NCBI GenBank assembly: GCA_046583095.1
Contig: JAYGDB010000114.1
Coordinates: forward strand, 1-22,285
DNA: 22,285 bases
Source of the DNA: JAJDAN01 sp046583095
Lineage (GTDB): Bacteria > Myxococcota_A > UBA9160 > UBA4427
Reading direction: 5' to 3'
In this document: one piece after another, positions 6,888 to 15,036 of the stretch
Layout of the letters: every line of letters begins with the position of its first letter
Position numbering within the stretch: the stretch's first letter is position 1
Program-made: the position numbers and the translations under genes
The notes under the pieces: generated by a model
What the model was told of the DNA's origin: nothing
What the model saw: only the letters and a program-made list of their open reading frames with translations
Database searches by the model: none

Positions 6888-7739
6888 ATGGGAGATTGTG
6901 ACGGCAAGGTGGCGTTCGTGACCGGCGCGAGCCGCGGAATCGGGCGCGCTATCGCGCGTCGTTTCGCGGCCGAGGGCGCCTCGATGGTGTTGTGCGCGTC
7001 GCGCATGGGCGCACACGGATCGCTCGAGGGCACGCTCGAGGACTCGGTCTCCCAGATCCAGGCCGCGGGCGGCAAGGCGGCGGCCGTTGCCGCAGACCTT
7101 TCGGACGTCGAGGCGCGCCAGGGCCTGATCGAGCGCGCGAGCCAGCCCTTCGGTCCGATCGACATCCTGGTCAACAACGCGGCCGGCGCGCGCATGAAGC
7201 TTCCGAGCGAGGCCACCACCGAGGACCGGAACTTCATGTACGAACTCAACCTCAACGCACCCATCGACCTCGCCCAGCAGGCGATCCCAGACATGAAGCA
7301 ACGCGGTGGCGGCTGGATCCTGAACATCGGCAGCGCCACCGCCCTGCAGCCCGCCGTGCCCTACCGCGATTCGAAAACCGCGGCTCTCATCATCGGCCCG
7401 TACGGCGCCACCAAGGCCGCCCTCGATCGTTACAGCCAGGCCCTCGCGCACGAGGTCGCCGAATACGACATCTTCGTGAACGCGATGGCGCCGGTGGCAA
7501 TCGTGCTGACCCAGGGCGCCGACTACGTACGCGACATCGCCCGCAGGAACCCCGACATGGTGGAGCCAGTCGAGATGATGGCGGAAGGAGCGCTCGAGTT
7601 GTGCACGGGCCGGCACGTGGGGCGCGTGGTCTACAGCCGCGACATCGTCCACGAAACCGGTCGCAAGGTGAGAAGCCTCGATGCCCGGGAGGTTCTCGGC
7701 GACGCGTTCATGGAGGCCGACGTCGAGGCAACCGCCTGA
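6888..7739 (+). CDS. SDR-family oxidoreductase with a second YxxxK motif
   Basis: A 283-residue short-chain dehydrogenase. It has TGASRGIG from T12, NNAA in place of NNAG, and Ser149 (NIGSAT) as probable catalytic serine. The canonical active-site helix is Y172-GAT-K176 (YGATKAALDRYSQALAHEVA). An insert of about ten residues before it contains another YxxxK, Y159-RDS-K163, so serine and canonical tyrosine are 23 residues apart instead of about 13. The C-terminal region (VETGRK-like ... DAFMEADVEATA) is longer than usual and lacks VDGG. The start is ATG 6888 behind GGGAGG. It heads a tight operon with a sulfotransferase (4-nt gap) and a DUF1214 protein. Likely an alcohol/ketone oxidoreductase acting on a lipid-like substrate; substrate unknown. 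Confidence 0.9.
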   Translation: MGDCDGKVAFVTGASRGIGRAIARRFAAEGASMVLCASRMGAHGSLEGTLEDSVSQIQAAGGKAAAVAADLSDVEARQGLIERASQPFGPIDILVNNAAGARMKLPSEATTEDRNFMYELNLNAPIDLAQQAIPDMKQRGGGWILNIGSATALQPAVPYRDSKTAALIIGPYGATKAALDRYSQALAHEVAEYDIFVNAMAPVAIVLTQGADYVRDIARRNPDMVEPVEMMAEGALELCTGRHVGRVVYSRDIVHETGRKVRSLDAREVLGDAFMEADVEATA

Positions 7740-7743
7740 GTTC

Positions 7744-8886
7744 ATGCTCTTCTATTTCGACTTCGCGAACTACTTCAAGATGATCGGGCTGGCCCGGAAT
7801 GAGGCCGTCCCGAAGGCCCGGTACTACTACCTCGCGATCTTGCTCTTCGCGGTTCCGATCGTGGCGACCTTTCACGCCATCTGCTTCTTCTTGGATGGCA
7901 TTCTCTTTCCCGGGCTCTGGAAGGTGAAGATCGTCGAGCCCGTCTTCATGGTCGGACACGCCCGTAGCGGAACGACCTTGACGCACCGGCTCATGAGCCG
8001 GGACGAGGGGCGCTTCAGCTCGTTTCTCCTCTACGAGTGCTACTTCCCCTCGCTGCTGCAGAAGAAGTTGATCCGCGCGGCGATCCGGCTCGACGCGCGG
8101 CTATTCGCGGGCTTCCTCGCGAAGCGGGTCGCCGCCTGGGAAGAGCGCCGCTACGGCCCGTCCCGCCACATGCACGCCATGGGGCTCACGATCCCCGACG
8201 AGGACGACATCTCGCTCTATTACTCGATGGCGTCGGGCTTCTGGATCACCAAGATGCCCTACATGGGCGACCTCGACTTCTACCACATGAACGACTGGCC
8301 CGAGGCGAAGCGCCGGCGCTACAACGACATGTACCGCAAGCTGATTCGCCGCCAGCTCTATCTGAACGGACCCGAGAAGACTCACATCGCGAAGAATCCG
8401 CTGTGGGCGGGGCGCGTCGAGTCGCTCGTGCAGGCATTCCCCGATGCGAAGTTCGTCGTCAACGTTCGCGACCCGCGCGACACGATCCCGAGCCTCCTGA
8501 AACTGGTCAGCAGTGGCTGGAGGCAGCTCGGTTGGGAGGAAGCGCGGCAGCAGAGATGCTTGCAGATCTTGGCCAACCAGTCGTGGCACAGCTACCGACA
8601 CCCGCTGGAAACTCTCGCCGCGCATCCGGAGACCCGGGGCGCGGTAGTCGACTATCGCGACCTCACGTCTGATCCGGCCGCGACCATCGAGCAGATCTAC
8701 CGGGACCTGGGCCTGCCGATGTCCGACGCGTTCCGGCAGACCCTCGCCAGCGAGGGCAAGCGCGAGCACAAGACGAGCCACAGCTACAGCCTCGAGGAAT
8801 TCGGCCTCGAGGGCGACGTGATCCGCGAGCAACTCGGAGATCTCTTCGAGCGCTTCGGGTGGGAAGCCGACGACGACGCATCGTAA
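7744..8886 (+). CDS. Membrane-anchored sulfotransferase family protein
   Basis: A 380-residue PAPS-dependent sulfotransferase homologue. The 5'-phosphosulfate-binding loop is GHARSGTT (71-78), and the 3'-phosphate-binding strand is FVVNVRDPRDTIPSLL in the second half. Residues about 27-50 (YYYLAILLFAVPIVATFHAI and following) form one hydrophobic segment, so the enzyme is probably anchored in the membrane. The rest is soluble and rich in charged helices. The start is ATG 7744, 4 nt after the SDR stop; an ATG at 7681 inside the SDR gene is unlikely. Relatives of this broad family occur in many bacteria beside SDR and DUF1214 genes (general knowledge), mostly uncharacterised. It may sulfonate a hydroxylated lipid or sterol-like acceptor; that is inference. 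Confidence 0.88.
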   Translation: MLFYFDFANYFKMIGLARNEAVPKARYYYLAILLFAVPIVATFHAICFFLDGILFPGLWKVKIVEPVFMVGHARSGTTLTHRLMSRDEGRFSSFLLYECYFPSLLQKKLIRAAIRLDARLFAGFLAKRVAAWEERRYGPSRHMHAMGLTIPDEDDISLYYSMASGFWITKMPYMGDLDFYHMNDWPEAKRRRYNDMYRKLIRRQLYLNGPEKTHIAKNPLWAGRVESLVQAFPDAKFVVNVRDPRDTIPSLLKLVSSGWRQLGWEEARQQRCLQILANQSWHSYRHPLETLAAHPETRGAVVDYRDLTSDPAATIEQIYRDLGLPMSDAFRQTLASEGKREHKTSHSYSLEEFGLEGDVIREQLGDLFERFGWEADDDAS

Positions 8887-8909
8887 GCCCCGCCGATTCA
8901 AGGAGAAGC

Positions 8910-10262
8910 ATGATGCCCGATCCGCAGAAGGACCTGCGCGCCGCCTGGGACGAGATGATCGAGAGCCTGCAGCGCGCTCGTGACGCGATCGACCAAAGCG
9001 ATCTGATGCCCGCGCCGCAGAACGCGCGCAATCTCGCCGAAGGCCACCGCTACCTGATGGGATTCGTGCACAGCGCCATCGAGCGGGCGTTCCACGAAGA
9101 CCCGGTGCGTCCGCACTTCCGCAACGCGCTCTCGATCATCAACCGGGCCACCATCGACAACGCGGACGCCGTCTACTTCTATGCACCGATCGACGGACGC
9201 GAGCAGTACCGGATCCGCGGACGGGTGGAAGACGGCCGCAAGACGCCGCACTACATCATCTTCGAGACCAGCTCGGGGGTGCTCGCCGGCGACTCGGGCG
9301 ACCTGCGAGAGCTGACACCCGGTCTGAAGACCCAGACCGGGCGCCTCGACTCGAGCCAGCTCCACATCGGGGAGGACGGCAGCTTCGAGATCCTGCTCGC
9401 GCCCGAGCGCCCGCAGGGACACACGGGCAATTTCATCTCGACTCTGAAGCGGGTCGGCCACCCGCACCCGACCGATCCGGACATGCCGCCCGAGCGCTAC
9501 GCCAACTACGTCAGCGGTCGTCAGCTCTTCAACGACTGGGAGCACGAGGACGCCGTCCACTTCGAGGTCTACCAGATTGGCGCCGAGGGAACCGCGCCTC
9601 CCGCCTACGGGCCCGAGCAGGCGGCCGCCGAGCTGCGACGCTGCGGCGAACTGGTCCGCAATCAGATGCAATTCTGGAACGCGTTCTGGACGATCCTGAT
9701 GGGAACCTACGGTCACCGCGAAGGAGGCATCCCGGGCGTCGAGTTCCCGCGCAACGCCTTCAACAAGGTCAACGCCGCCTCGGGTGCCACCGGCGGGGGC
9801 ATGAGCACGAACCTCTACGCGGGCGGCGTCTTCGAGCTGGGTCCCGACGAGGCGCTCGTCGTCGAGAACCAGATCCCGCTCGAGCCCCAGTACATCGGCT
9901 TCCAACTCGGCAACCTCTGGGGCGAGTCGATCGAGTACGCGAACAGCCTGGGCAGCCTCAACGGCGCCCAGAGCGAAGTGGACCCGGACGGAGTCATCCG
10001 TCTCGTGGTCGCCCACCGCGACCCGGGCGTGGCGAACTGGCTCGACACTACGGGTCATCCCGAGGGTTTCTTGACACCCCGCTGGGCCTACAGCGAGACG
10101 CCGCCACCCGAAAGCTGGCCGCGCATCAGCGCCAGGAAGGTCGCCTTCGACGAAGTCCACAAGCACCTGCACGCGGACACCCGGCGAGTCAGCCCCGAAG
10201 AGCGCCGCGAGCAGATCCGGATCCGCCAACGTCACGTCCAGCGGCGCTACCGCGCCTTCTAG
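8910..10262 (+). CDS. DUF1214-type hypothetical protein
   Basis: A 450-residue protein with no signal peptide or membrane segment. The C-terminal half carries the features I associate with DUF1214: a VVENQIPLEPQYIGFQLGNLW strand region, then VVAHRDPGVANWLDTTGHPE and GFLTPRW. The N-terminal part is helical (LRAAWDEMIESLQRARDAID). No catalytic motif is evident. The start is ATG 8910 (a second ATG follows directly) behind AGGAGAAGC, 23 nt after the sulfotransferase. DUF1214 proteins frequently neighbour sulfotransferase and SDR genes in lipid-metabolising bacteria; the biochemical role is not established. Its TAG is built into a hairpin shared with the convergent PhyH gene. Domain recognition is from memory of the motif, not a search. 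Confidence 0.75.
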   Translation: MMPDPQKDLRAAWDEMIESLQRARDAIDQSDLMPAPQNARNLAEGHRYLMGFVHSAIERAFHEDPVRPHFRNALSIINRATIDNADAVYFYAPIDGREQYRIRGRVEDGRKTPHYIIFETSSGVLAGDSGDLRELTPGLKTQTGRLDSSQLHIGEDGSFEILLAPERPQGHTGNFISTLKRVGHPHPTDPDMPPERYANYVSGRQLFNDWEHEDAVHFEVYQIGAEGTAPPAYGPEQAAAELRRCGELVRNQMQFWNAFWTILMGTYGHREGGIPGVEFPRNAFNKVNAASGATGGGMSTNLYAGGVFELGPDEALVVENQIPLEPQYIGFQLGNLWGESIEYANSLGSLNGAQSEVDPDGVIRLVVAHRDPGVANWLDTTGHPEGFLTPRWAYSETPPPESWPRISARKVAFDEVHKHLHADTRRVSPEERREQIRIRQRHVQRRYRAF

Positions 10263-10281
10263 CCGCAAGCCCCGCGGCTAG
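10259..10281. terminator. Hairpin containing both convergent stop codons
   Basis: A perfect 8-bp inverted repeat, CTAGCCGC (10259-10266) and GCGGCTAG (10274-10281), with a 7-nt loop. The left arm contains the TAG stop of the DUF1214 gene (10260-10262). The right arm contains, on the other strand, the TAG stop of the PhyH gene (10278-10280). It is likely a bidirectional terminator or 3'-end stabiliser. No T-tract follows on either strand. Confidence 0.5.
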
Positions 10282-11498
10282 GTGTCGCCGCCGGCGTCCT
10301 GGATCCGATCCCGCACGTTCGTGAGCCGCGCGCGCGCGGCCCGCTGCGCTTGCTTCGACACCTCGGGGATCACGTCTCCCGGCATCGGGGGCAACCCGAA
10401 ACCGCTGTACACGACCTTGCGGGGTCGATCGAGGGGCCGATGCGCGCGGTGCAGCGTGTCACTGCAGTGCACCGTGATATCCCCGGTTCGGGTCTCCAGC
10501 TTAATCGGTTCAAGATCCAGGCTCTCGTCGCGACCTGCGGTCTGCACGTTCGCACGATGCGAGCCGGGCACGACGCCCAACGCCCCACAGCGCTGATCGG
10601 CGCCCGTCACCGAGATCCCGACCGTCAGCCCGCTGCACGAGTAGGAGTGACCGCCCTGCCCGCAGTCCTTGTGCCAGGGCAGGTCCGAGAGCCCGGTCTG
10701 GATATCGAGCGGCTTGACGAGCCCCTCGGCGCCCATCTTCGAGCCGTCGTGGCCGTCACCCGTGAGGTCCGCGACCCACTGCAGCCGCTCGTCCTTCAGA
10801 AGTTCTCGAAGCGCCGCGGATTGCTCGTGGAACCAGAGGATGCGAACCGGTTGCTTCACCCCCTCCGAATCACCGGCCCACCAGGAGGCCCCGTCGTCGG
10901 GCTCGGCGCGCGCGAGAGCCGCGTCGATATCTGCTGAAACCTCGGCCATCTCGGATTCTTCGAAGACACCCGTGACGTGGAGAAATCCCGCTTCGTGCAG
11001 GAAGTGGGCGATTTCTTCGCGGTCGTCGTCGAGGTGGAAGTGGCGGCTCAGGTCGAGCGGGCCGCCGTCGCGATCCCGGAGCACCACGTCCCCGGCCTCG
11101 TGAACGGGCCGGGCGTCGAGCAGAGCGCGGAAGACCGGCTCCCAGCCGATCCAGCCATCGAAGACGGCGCGGTCCACCTCCACCATCGAGGTCATCGCGA
11201 GACCCATCGTGGTGCGCTGATCCTGAACCAGCTCCGACAGGGCTTTGGCGCCCAACACGGCGACCGCGGCGGCACTCCTCTCACCTTCTTCGAGCCGCAG
11301 CTTGCCGTCGCGCTCCGCGAGCGTGACGCTGCGGCCCTCGACGCTCAGGCCGAGGGAAGGAAGCTCCTTGTAGAGCACGCCGCGACCCGCAAGTTCCGAG
11401 TTTCGCTCGATCGCCTCGGGCAGGATCGCATCGAAGATCTCGTCCCTCGGAACGTCTCGAACATCGCGGCGGAGACGAGTTCGGCTGTCGATCGACAT
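10278..11498 (-). CDS. Phytanoyl-CoA dioxygenase (PhyH) family protein with SCP2-like N-terminal region
   Basis: A 406-residue Fe(II)/2-oxoglutarate oxygenase. The PhyH core begins near residue 153. The iron ligands are H276-x-D278 (PWHKD) and H350 (TLHRAHRP; H353 is an alternative), with R360 as probable 2-oxoglutarate-binding residue. PhyH proteins are usually about 250-300 residues; here about 150 extra residues precede the core. Residues 55-130 (SVTLAERDGKLRLEEGERSA, then an ALSELVQDQRTTMGLA helix) resemble the sterol-carrier SCP2 fold, so a lipid-binding domain may be fused to the hydroxylase. That part is inference. The start is ATG 11498 behind GGGAGGG. It is monocistronic and divergent from an esterase gene. 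A hydrophobic substrate is likely; the exact one is unknown. Confidence 0.88.
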   Translation of the reverse strand: MSIDSRTRLRRDVRDVPRDEIFDAILPEAIERNSELAGRGVLYKELPSLGLSVEGRSVTLAERDGKLRLEEGERSAAAVAVLGAKALSELVQDQRTTMGLAMTSMVEVDRAVFDGWIGWEPVFRALLDARPVHEAGDVVLRDRDGGPLDLSRHFHLDDDREEIAHFLHEAGFLHVTGVFEESEMAEVSADIDAALARAEPDDGASWWAGDSEGVKQPVRILWFHEQSAALRELLKDERLQWVADLTGDGHDGSKMGAEGLVKPLDIQTGLSDLPWHKDCGQGGHSYSCSGLTVGISVTGADQRCGALGVVPGSHRANVQTAGRDESLDLEPIKLETRTGDITVHCSDTLHRAHRPLDRPRKVVYSGFGLPPMPGDVIPEVSKQAQRAARARLTNVRDRIQDAGGDT

Positions 11499-11578
11499 GC
11501 GCAGCGCCCTCCCGGAGTGAAGGGAGTATACAGCGATGTCGGATCGCGCAGAACCGCGCGCAGGAGTAGCATCGGGAC
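11499..11578. promoter_or_regulatory. Divergent intergenic region (PhyH / esterase)
   Basis: Eighty nucleotides separate the two divergent starts. A GTATAC hexamer palindrome (11526-11531) is the only AT-richer element and could act as a -10 box in either direction. The PhyH ribosome binding site (GGGAGGG read on the - strand) lies at its left end. No clear -35 box is seen. Confidence 0.3.
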
Positions 11579-12535
11579 ATGAGCGAACGCCGCTACGACC
11601 CCGACTTCGAGCCGATCTTGCCCCTGCTTCCGACCGAAATGGACTTCTCGAGCACCGAGAAGGTCGAGGAGGTTCGCAACAGCCGCGCCCTGTTCGTGGA
11701 ACCTCCGCCCGACCGCGAGGACGTGCTGAAAGAAGACCGAGACGTGCCCGGCCGCGCCGGCGACCCCGACGTGCCGATCCGGATCTACCGTCCGAAAAAC
11801 ACCCCGGACGGCCAGTTGCCCTGCGTTTTCGAGATCCACGGTGGCGGCTTCATAATCGGCAACATCGACATGATGGACGCCTGGTGCCAGCGAGTCAGCG
11901 CCGAGGTGGGAGCCGTAGTCGTGTCGGTCGAGTATCGACTGGCCCCCGAGCACCCGTTTCCGGCCGGCGTCGAGGACTGCTACGCGGCTCTCTCGTGGAC
12001 CGCAGAGCAGGCCGCCAGCCTGGGCGTCGATCCGGATCGCATCGCGGTGGCCGGGCAGAGCGCCGGCGGCGGACTCGCCGCTGCGACTGCCCTTCTCGCT
12101 CGGGACCGCGGGGGGCCGAAGCTGTGCTTCCAGTTGCTCGAGATCCCCGAACTCGACGATCGCCTGGAAACGCCTTCCATGACCGCCTTCACCGATACGC
12201 CGCTGTGGAACCGCCCGAACGCGGTCTGGAGCTGGCGCCACTACCTGGGCCCCGACCACCAGGGCGAGGTGTCAGCCTACGCGGCGCCGTCGCGGGCCAA
12301 GGATCTCTCAGGCCTGCCGCCCGCCTATGTCTCGACGATGGAGTTCGACCCGTTGCGCGACGAGGGCATCCTCTACGCCCTCGGTATGCTGCAGGCAGGC
12401 GTATCCGTCGAGCTTCACTCCTACGCCGGCACCTTCCACGGCTCGGCGATGCTGCCCAACGCCGACGCCTCCGCCCGCAACCTCGAAGAGGTCATCCACC
12501 TGCTGAAGCGAAAGCTCCAGCTCGCGCCGCGCTAG
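11579..12535 (+). CDS. Alpha/beta hydrolase, hormone-sensitive lipase (family IV) type esterase
   Basis: A 318-residue cytoplasmic esterase. The oxyanion-hole motif HGGGF is at 87-91. The nucleophile is S161 in GQSAGGG, and the rest of the triad is D257 (FDPLRDEG) and H287 (GTFHGS). These are the hallmarks of the HSL family, which hydrolyses short to medium acyl esters. There is no signal peptide. The start is ATG 11579, 80 nt from the divergent PhyH gene. Its last four bases, CTAG, are shared with the end of the convergent glycosyltransferase gene, so both genes stop within the same palindrome. It may remove ester groups from the compounds oxidised by the neighbouring enzymes; that is inference. 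Confidence 0.93.
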   Translation: MSERRYDPDFEPILPLLPTEMDFSSTEKVEEVRNSRALFVEPPPDREDVLKEDRDVPGRAGDPDVPIRIYRPKNTPDGQLPCVFEIHGGGFIIGNIDMMDAWCQRVSAEVGAVVVSVEYRLAPEHPFPAGVEDCYAALSWTAEQAASLGVDPDRIAVAGQSAGGGLAAATALLARDRGGPKLCFQLLEIPELDDRLETPSMTAFTDTPLWNRPNAVWSWRHYLGPDHQGEVSAYAAPSRAKDLSGLPPAYVSTMEFDPLRDEGILYALGMLQAGVSVELHSYAGTFHGSAMLPNADASARNLEEVIHLLKRKLQLAPR

Positions 12536-12544
12536 GGAACGCGG
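12527..12544. terminator. Weak hairpin around overlapping convergent stops
   Basis: CCGCG (12527-12531) and CGCGG (12540-12544) are inverted around an 8-nt loop holding CTAG. That CTAG contains the TAG stop of the esterase on one strand and the TAG stop of the glycosyltransferase on the other. A 5-bp stem can arise by chance in GC-rich DNA, so confidence is low. Confidence 0.2.
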
Positions 12545-14151
12545 GGCCGAAGCAAGCCGAAGACCCAGCGCGGCGGAAGCTCACCCGCCGGAGCGGTCGC
12601 CTGGGTGTCGTCGCGGTACATGCCGTCGAGGGTCGTCTTCAAGTGGCCCGCGTAACTCGCCAGACGCGGCGTCCCGGGCCAGCTTCCGACGCCTTCGATC
12701 ACGACGAGCGGTCGCGTCTCTCGTAACCGGGCCGAGAGCCGACTTCCCCCGTCGCCCCCGGCCATTCCCGGATACAGCTGCGAGAACGGCCAGGGAAAGT
12801 AGCGATCGCTGAGGAAGTAGTAGTAGGCCTCGTGGCCGTAGACGAAGAGCGGCTCGTTCGGCGAAACGTCGCGCTGGACGGTCTCGACGACGCGCGCCAC
12901 CCAGGCATCGGATGATCGAACCCAGAGGGCGGCGCGCTCGAGGGAGAGCCGGTGCGTGAGGAAGCTGTCGTAGCGCAGCGCCAGAACGACGGTCAGCAGC
13001 AACCCGACCGCCACCGCCGCGGACGCGGCCCGAATCCGCTGGCCAGTGCCCAGCGAGAAGAGCGTCAGCAGCACGACCGGATAGACGTTGACGATGTGGG
13101 GGTAGTCGGCGCGCGGGAAGGCCGAGGCGGCGATCGCAAGGCAGATGCACGCCGACGCGACGAAGCCTGGATCGCGTCGACCTCGCCGCCACTGGATCCC
13201 GCAAGCGGCAAAGGCCAGCAGCAAGCCCAGGTACACCACGCGCGAGAAGAGTTCGACGCAGATCGACCAGGCTTCGGTCGCGCCCGGAAGCAACCCGCGG
13301 TGGATCATCTCGTTCATCAGGATCGGCAGGTACGGGCTTCCCGCGCCTTCGCGAAGCTGCCCGAACTCCCACCAGGCGAGCGGCGGCAGCAGCGAGACAC
13401 CACTCGTCGGCAGGTAGCCGGTGAACGGGCGGACGAAACCACTGAAGATCATCTGCCCGAGCAACCCCTCCGAGGCGAAGTAGAGCGCTGCGGGGACCGC
13501 GACCCCTGCCACCCCCGCCGCGAATGCGGTGATCTCCCGCAGTGGCCGCGCGCCCCGGAGCCCGGGCCAGAGCAACAGGGCCGCGATGGCACCACCCAGG
13601 TAGATGCCGGTGTTCTGCTTCGCGAGAACCGCCAGTCCGGTCAATACCCCGAGCACGACGAGGCGCGTCGGCGGCGCCTGGGGGTCGCGTCGCAGGAAGA
13701 CCGCCAGCGCAACGACCGCAAAGGCGATCGCCAGATCGGAGTAGAGATAGGCGGTGAAGTTCGGAAACGCCCAGAACTTGAGAGCCAACAGAGAAACACC
13801 GCAGAGGGCGGCTCGCTCGCGACTCGTGAGCCGCAACGCAGCCGCATAGACACCGAGGACCATCGCGCACCAACTCGCCCCGGCCAGTGCCCGGGCCACG
13901 GAGAGATGCTCGCCGAAGATCGACATCGCCAAGGCCAGCAGATAGGAAGACCCCGGCAGGGGATAGGCATCGATCTCTCGATAGAAGACGCCACCCCGCA
14001 GGATCTTCGCCGCCGCCGTGAGGTACGCACCTTCGTCTGGGTTCGGCAGGCTGCGATCCGCGAGCCAGTAGGCAGCGCCCGCGGCCAGCACCAGCAGCAG
14101 CGGGGCGAAGACGACGGGGCGGACGATCCGATCGAGTCTCACTCGGGGCAA
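12532..14151 (-). CDS. GT39/ArnT-like multi-pass membrane glycosyltransferase
   Basis: A polytopic membrane protein of about 539 residues with roughly ten or more hydrophobic segments. After the first segment comes PNPDEGAY with the acidic pair D39/E40, the position and form of the catalytic DE motif in the first external loop of GT39/GT83 enzymes. These use polyprenyl-phosphate-linked sugars (family knowledge). A soluble C-terminal domain of about 110 residues ends the protein. The start is uncertain: TTG at 14151 or GTG at 14142, neither with a clear ribosome binding site. It is 12 nt downstream of a 2-oxoglutarate oxygenase gene and clearly related to the divergent protein at 15217 (shared DE-x-GGV-Y layout and similar C-terminal domain). 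It probably modifies a lipid, glycan or protein outside the cytoplasmic membrane. Confidence 0.82.
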   Translation of the reverse strand: MPRVRLDRIVRPVVFAPLLLVLAAGAAYWLADRSLPNPDEGAYLTAAAKILRGGVFYREIDAYPLPGSSYLLALAMSIFGEHLSVARALAGASWCAMVLGVYAAALRLTSRERAALCGVSLLALKFWAFPNFTAYLYSDLAIAFAVVALAVFLRRDPQAPPTRLVVLGVLTGLAVLAKQNTGIYLGGAIAALLLWPGLRGARPLREITAFAAGVAGVAVPAALYFASEGLLGQMIFSGFVRPFTGYLPTSGVSLLPPLAWWEFGQLREGAGSPYLPILMNEMIHRGLLPGATEAWSICVELFSRVVYLGLLLAFAACGIQWRRGRRDPGFVASACICLAIAASAFPRADYPHIVNVYPVVLLTLFSLGTGQRIRAASAAVAVGLLLTVVLALRYDSFLTHRLSLERAALWVRSSDAWVARVVETVQRDVSPNEPLFVYGHEAYYYFLSDRYFPWPFSQLYPGMAGGDGGSRLSARLRETRPLVVIEGVGSWPGTPRLASYAGHLKTTLDGMYRDDTQATAPAGELPPRWVFGLLRPRVP

Positions 14152-14163
14152 CCTAGCGTGCCC

Positions 14164-15036
14164 TCAGAAGCGTCTCAGAATGCGGTCCATCAGGCGATCC
14201 GAAATTTTCGTGTGCCCCTTCACGAACGTATACAGCCTGAGCAGCATGCGATCCGCGGTGATCAGCACCCTCCTCGCGAGCGAATCACCGGGTAGGGGCC
14301 GGTAGTTCGTCGACGAGAGTTCGAGTTCCTTGCCCTCGTCCCGGTAGTAGTAGAGCAGCAAGCTCTTGCGGCTCACCCCGGACGGACAGCTGAGCTTCTC
14401 CGGGTGACCGTGGTATGACTTCTCGAGCGTTTCGAAGATGACGCAGCGATTGAAGAGCGGCGGAATCGACTGGATGCACTCGCTGAGATCGTCGTTCCAC
14501 AACTCGAGGTTGCCGTTCCACTCCTCCTGCCAGTCCTTGTTGAGGTAGAGGAGCAGGTTGATGTGGCGGCTCCAGTTCCGGTACTTCGTGTGGGCGAGAA
14601 AGTCGGTGTGCACGTTCAGGAAGCCACCACGCTGCACCAGGTGCATACCCGCACCCTCGAGACTCGGATCGGAGATCAGCCCATCGATCCCCGAGAGCTC
14701 GGTCATCACGTCGACGGCCGGCTGGGACTGGAGGGCTCCGACGACGCGCTGGGTCGTCGGCGGCATCAGTTCGAGATCGGTGATCGCGAGCTTGCGCTCG
14801 TTGTAGTGGTGATAGTGCTTCCAGGACTCCTCGCCGATCTGCTCGAACTCCTGCGCCAGCTCCTCGGCAGCCTCCACGGGCAGGAAGTCGTCGATGACGA
14901 CGTGCGGATAAGGCCCGGCGCTCCGGAAGCCGTCGCGTAGCTCGGCCGCCAGCCTGTTCAGACGTTCGAACTCGAGCGCTTCCAAGGCCTGGTACTCCCG
15001 TGACCGAGGATGCTCGAAAAGCCGCTCGACGACCAC
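14164..15036 (-). CDS. Prolyl-4-hydroxylase-like 2-oxoglutarate/Fe(II) oxygenase
   Basis: A cytoplasmic protein of about 290 residues. The iron-binding facial triad is H143-x-D145 (NVHTDF) and H209 (SYHGH), with R223 (VSRKS) as the probable 2-oxoglutarate-binding residue. The order and spacing fit the 2OG-FeII_Oxy_3/P4H group. The double-stranded beta-helix core includes INLLLYLNKDWQEEWNGNLE. The frame stays open far upstream, so the start is inferred. GTG 15036 begins just before the first conserved helix; no good Shine-Dalgarno is visible, and an internal start is possible. Co-directional with the membrane glycosyltransferase 12 nt downstream. Similar oxygenases sit in polysaccharide and glycopeptide loci; the substrate here may be the acceptor of the flanking glycosyltransferases. 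Confidence 0.85.
   Translation of the reverse strand: MVVERLFEHPRSREYQALEALEFERLNRLAAELRDGFRSAGPYPHVVIDDFLPVEAAEELAQEFEQIGEESWKHYHHYNERKLAITDLELMPPTTQRVVGALQSQPAVDVMTELSGIDGLISDPSLEGAGMHLVQRGGFLNVHTDFLAHTKYRNWSRHINLLLYLNKDWQEEWNGNLELWNDDLSECIQSIPPLFNRCVIFETLEKSYHGHPEKLSCPSGVSRKSLLLYYYRDEGKELELSSTNYRPLPGDSLARRVLITADRMLLRLYTFVKGHTKISDRLMDRILRRF

Noticed and set aside
8898..10268. 456-codon - strand open frame opposite the DUF1214 gene
   Set aside because: Mirror of codon bias on the complementary strand; no ribosome binding site or motif, while the + strand gene has AGGAGA, a family pattern and operon context.
12952..14295. 447-codon + strand open frame opposite the glycosyltransferase
   Set aside because: The translation is Q/R/E-rich low complexity with no hydrophobic segments; the - strand frame gives a coherent multi-pass membrane protein.
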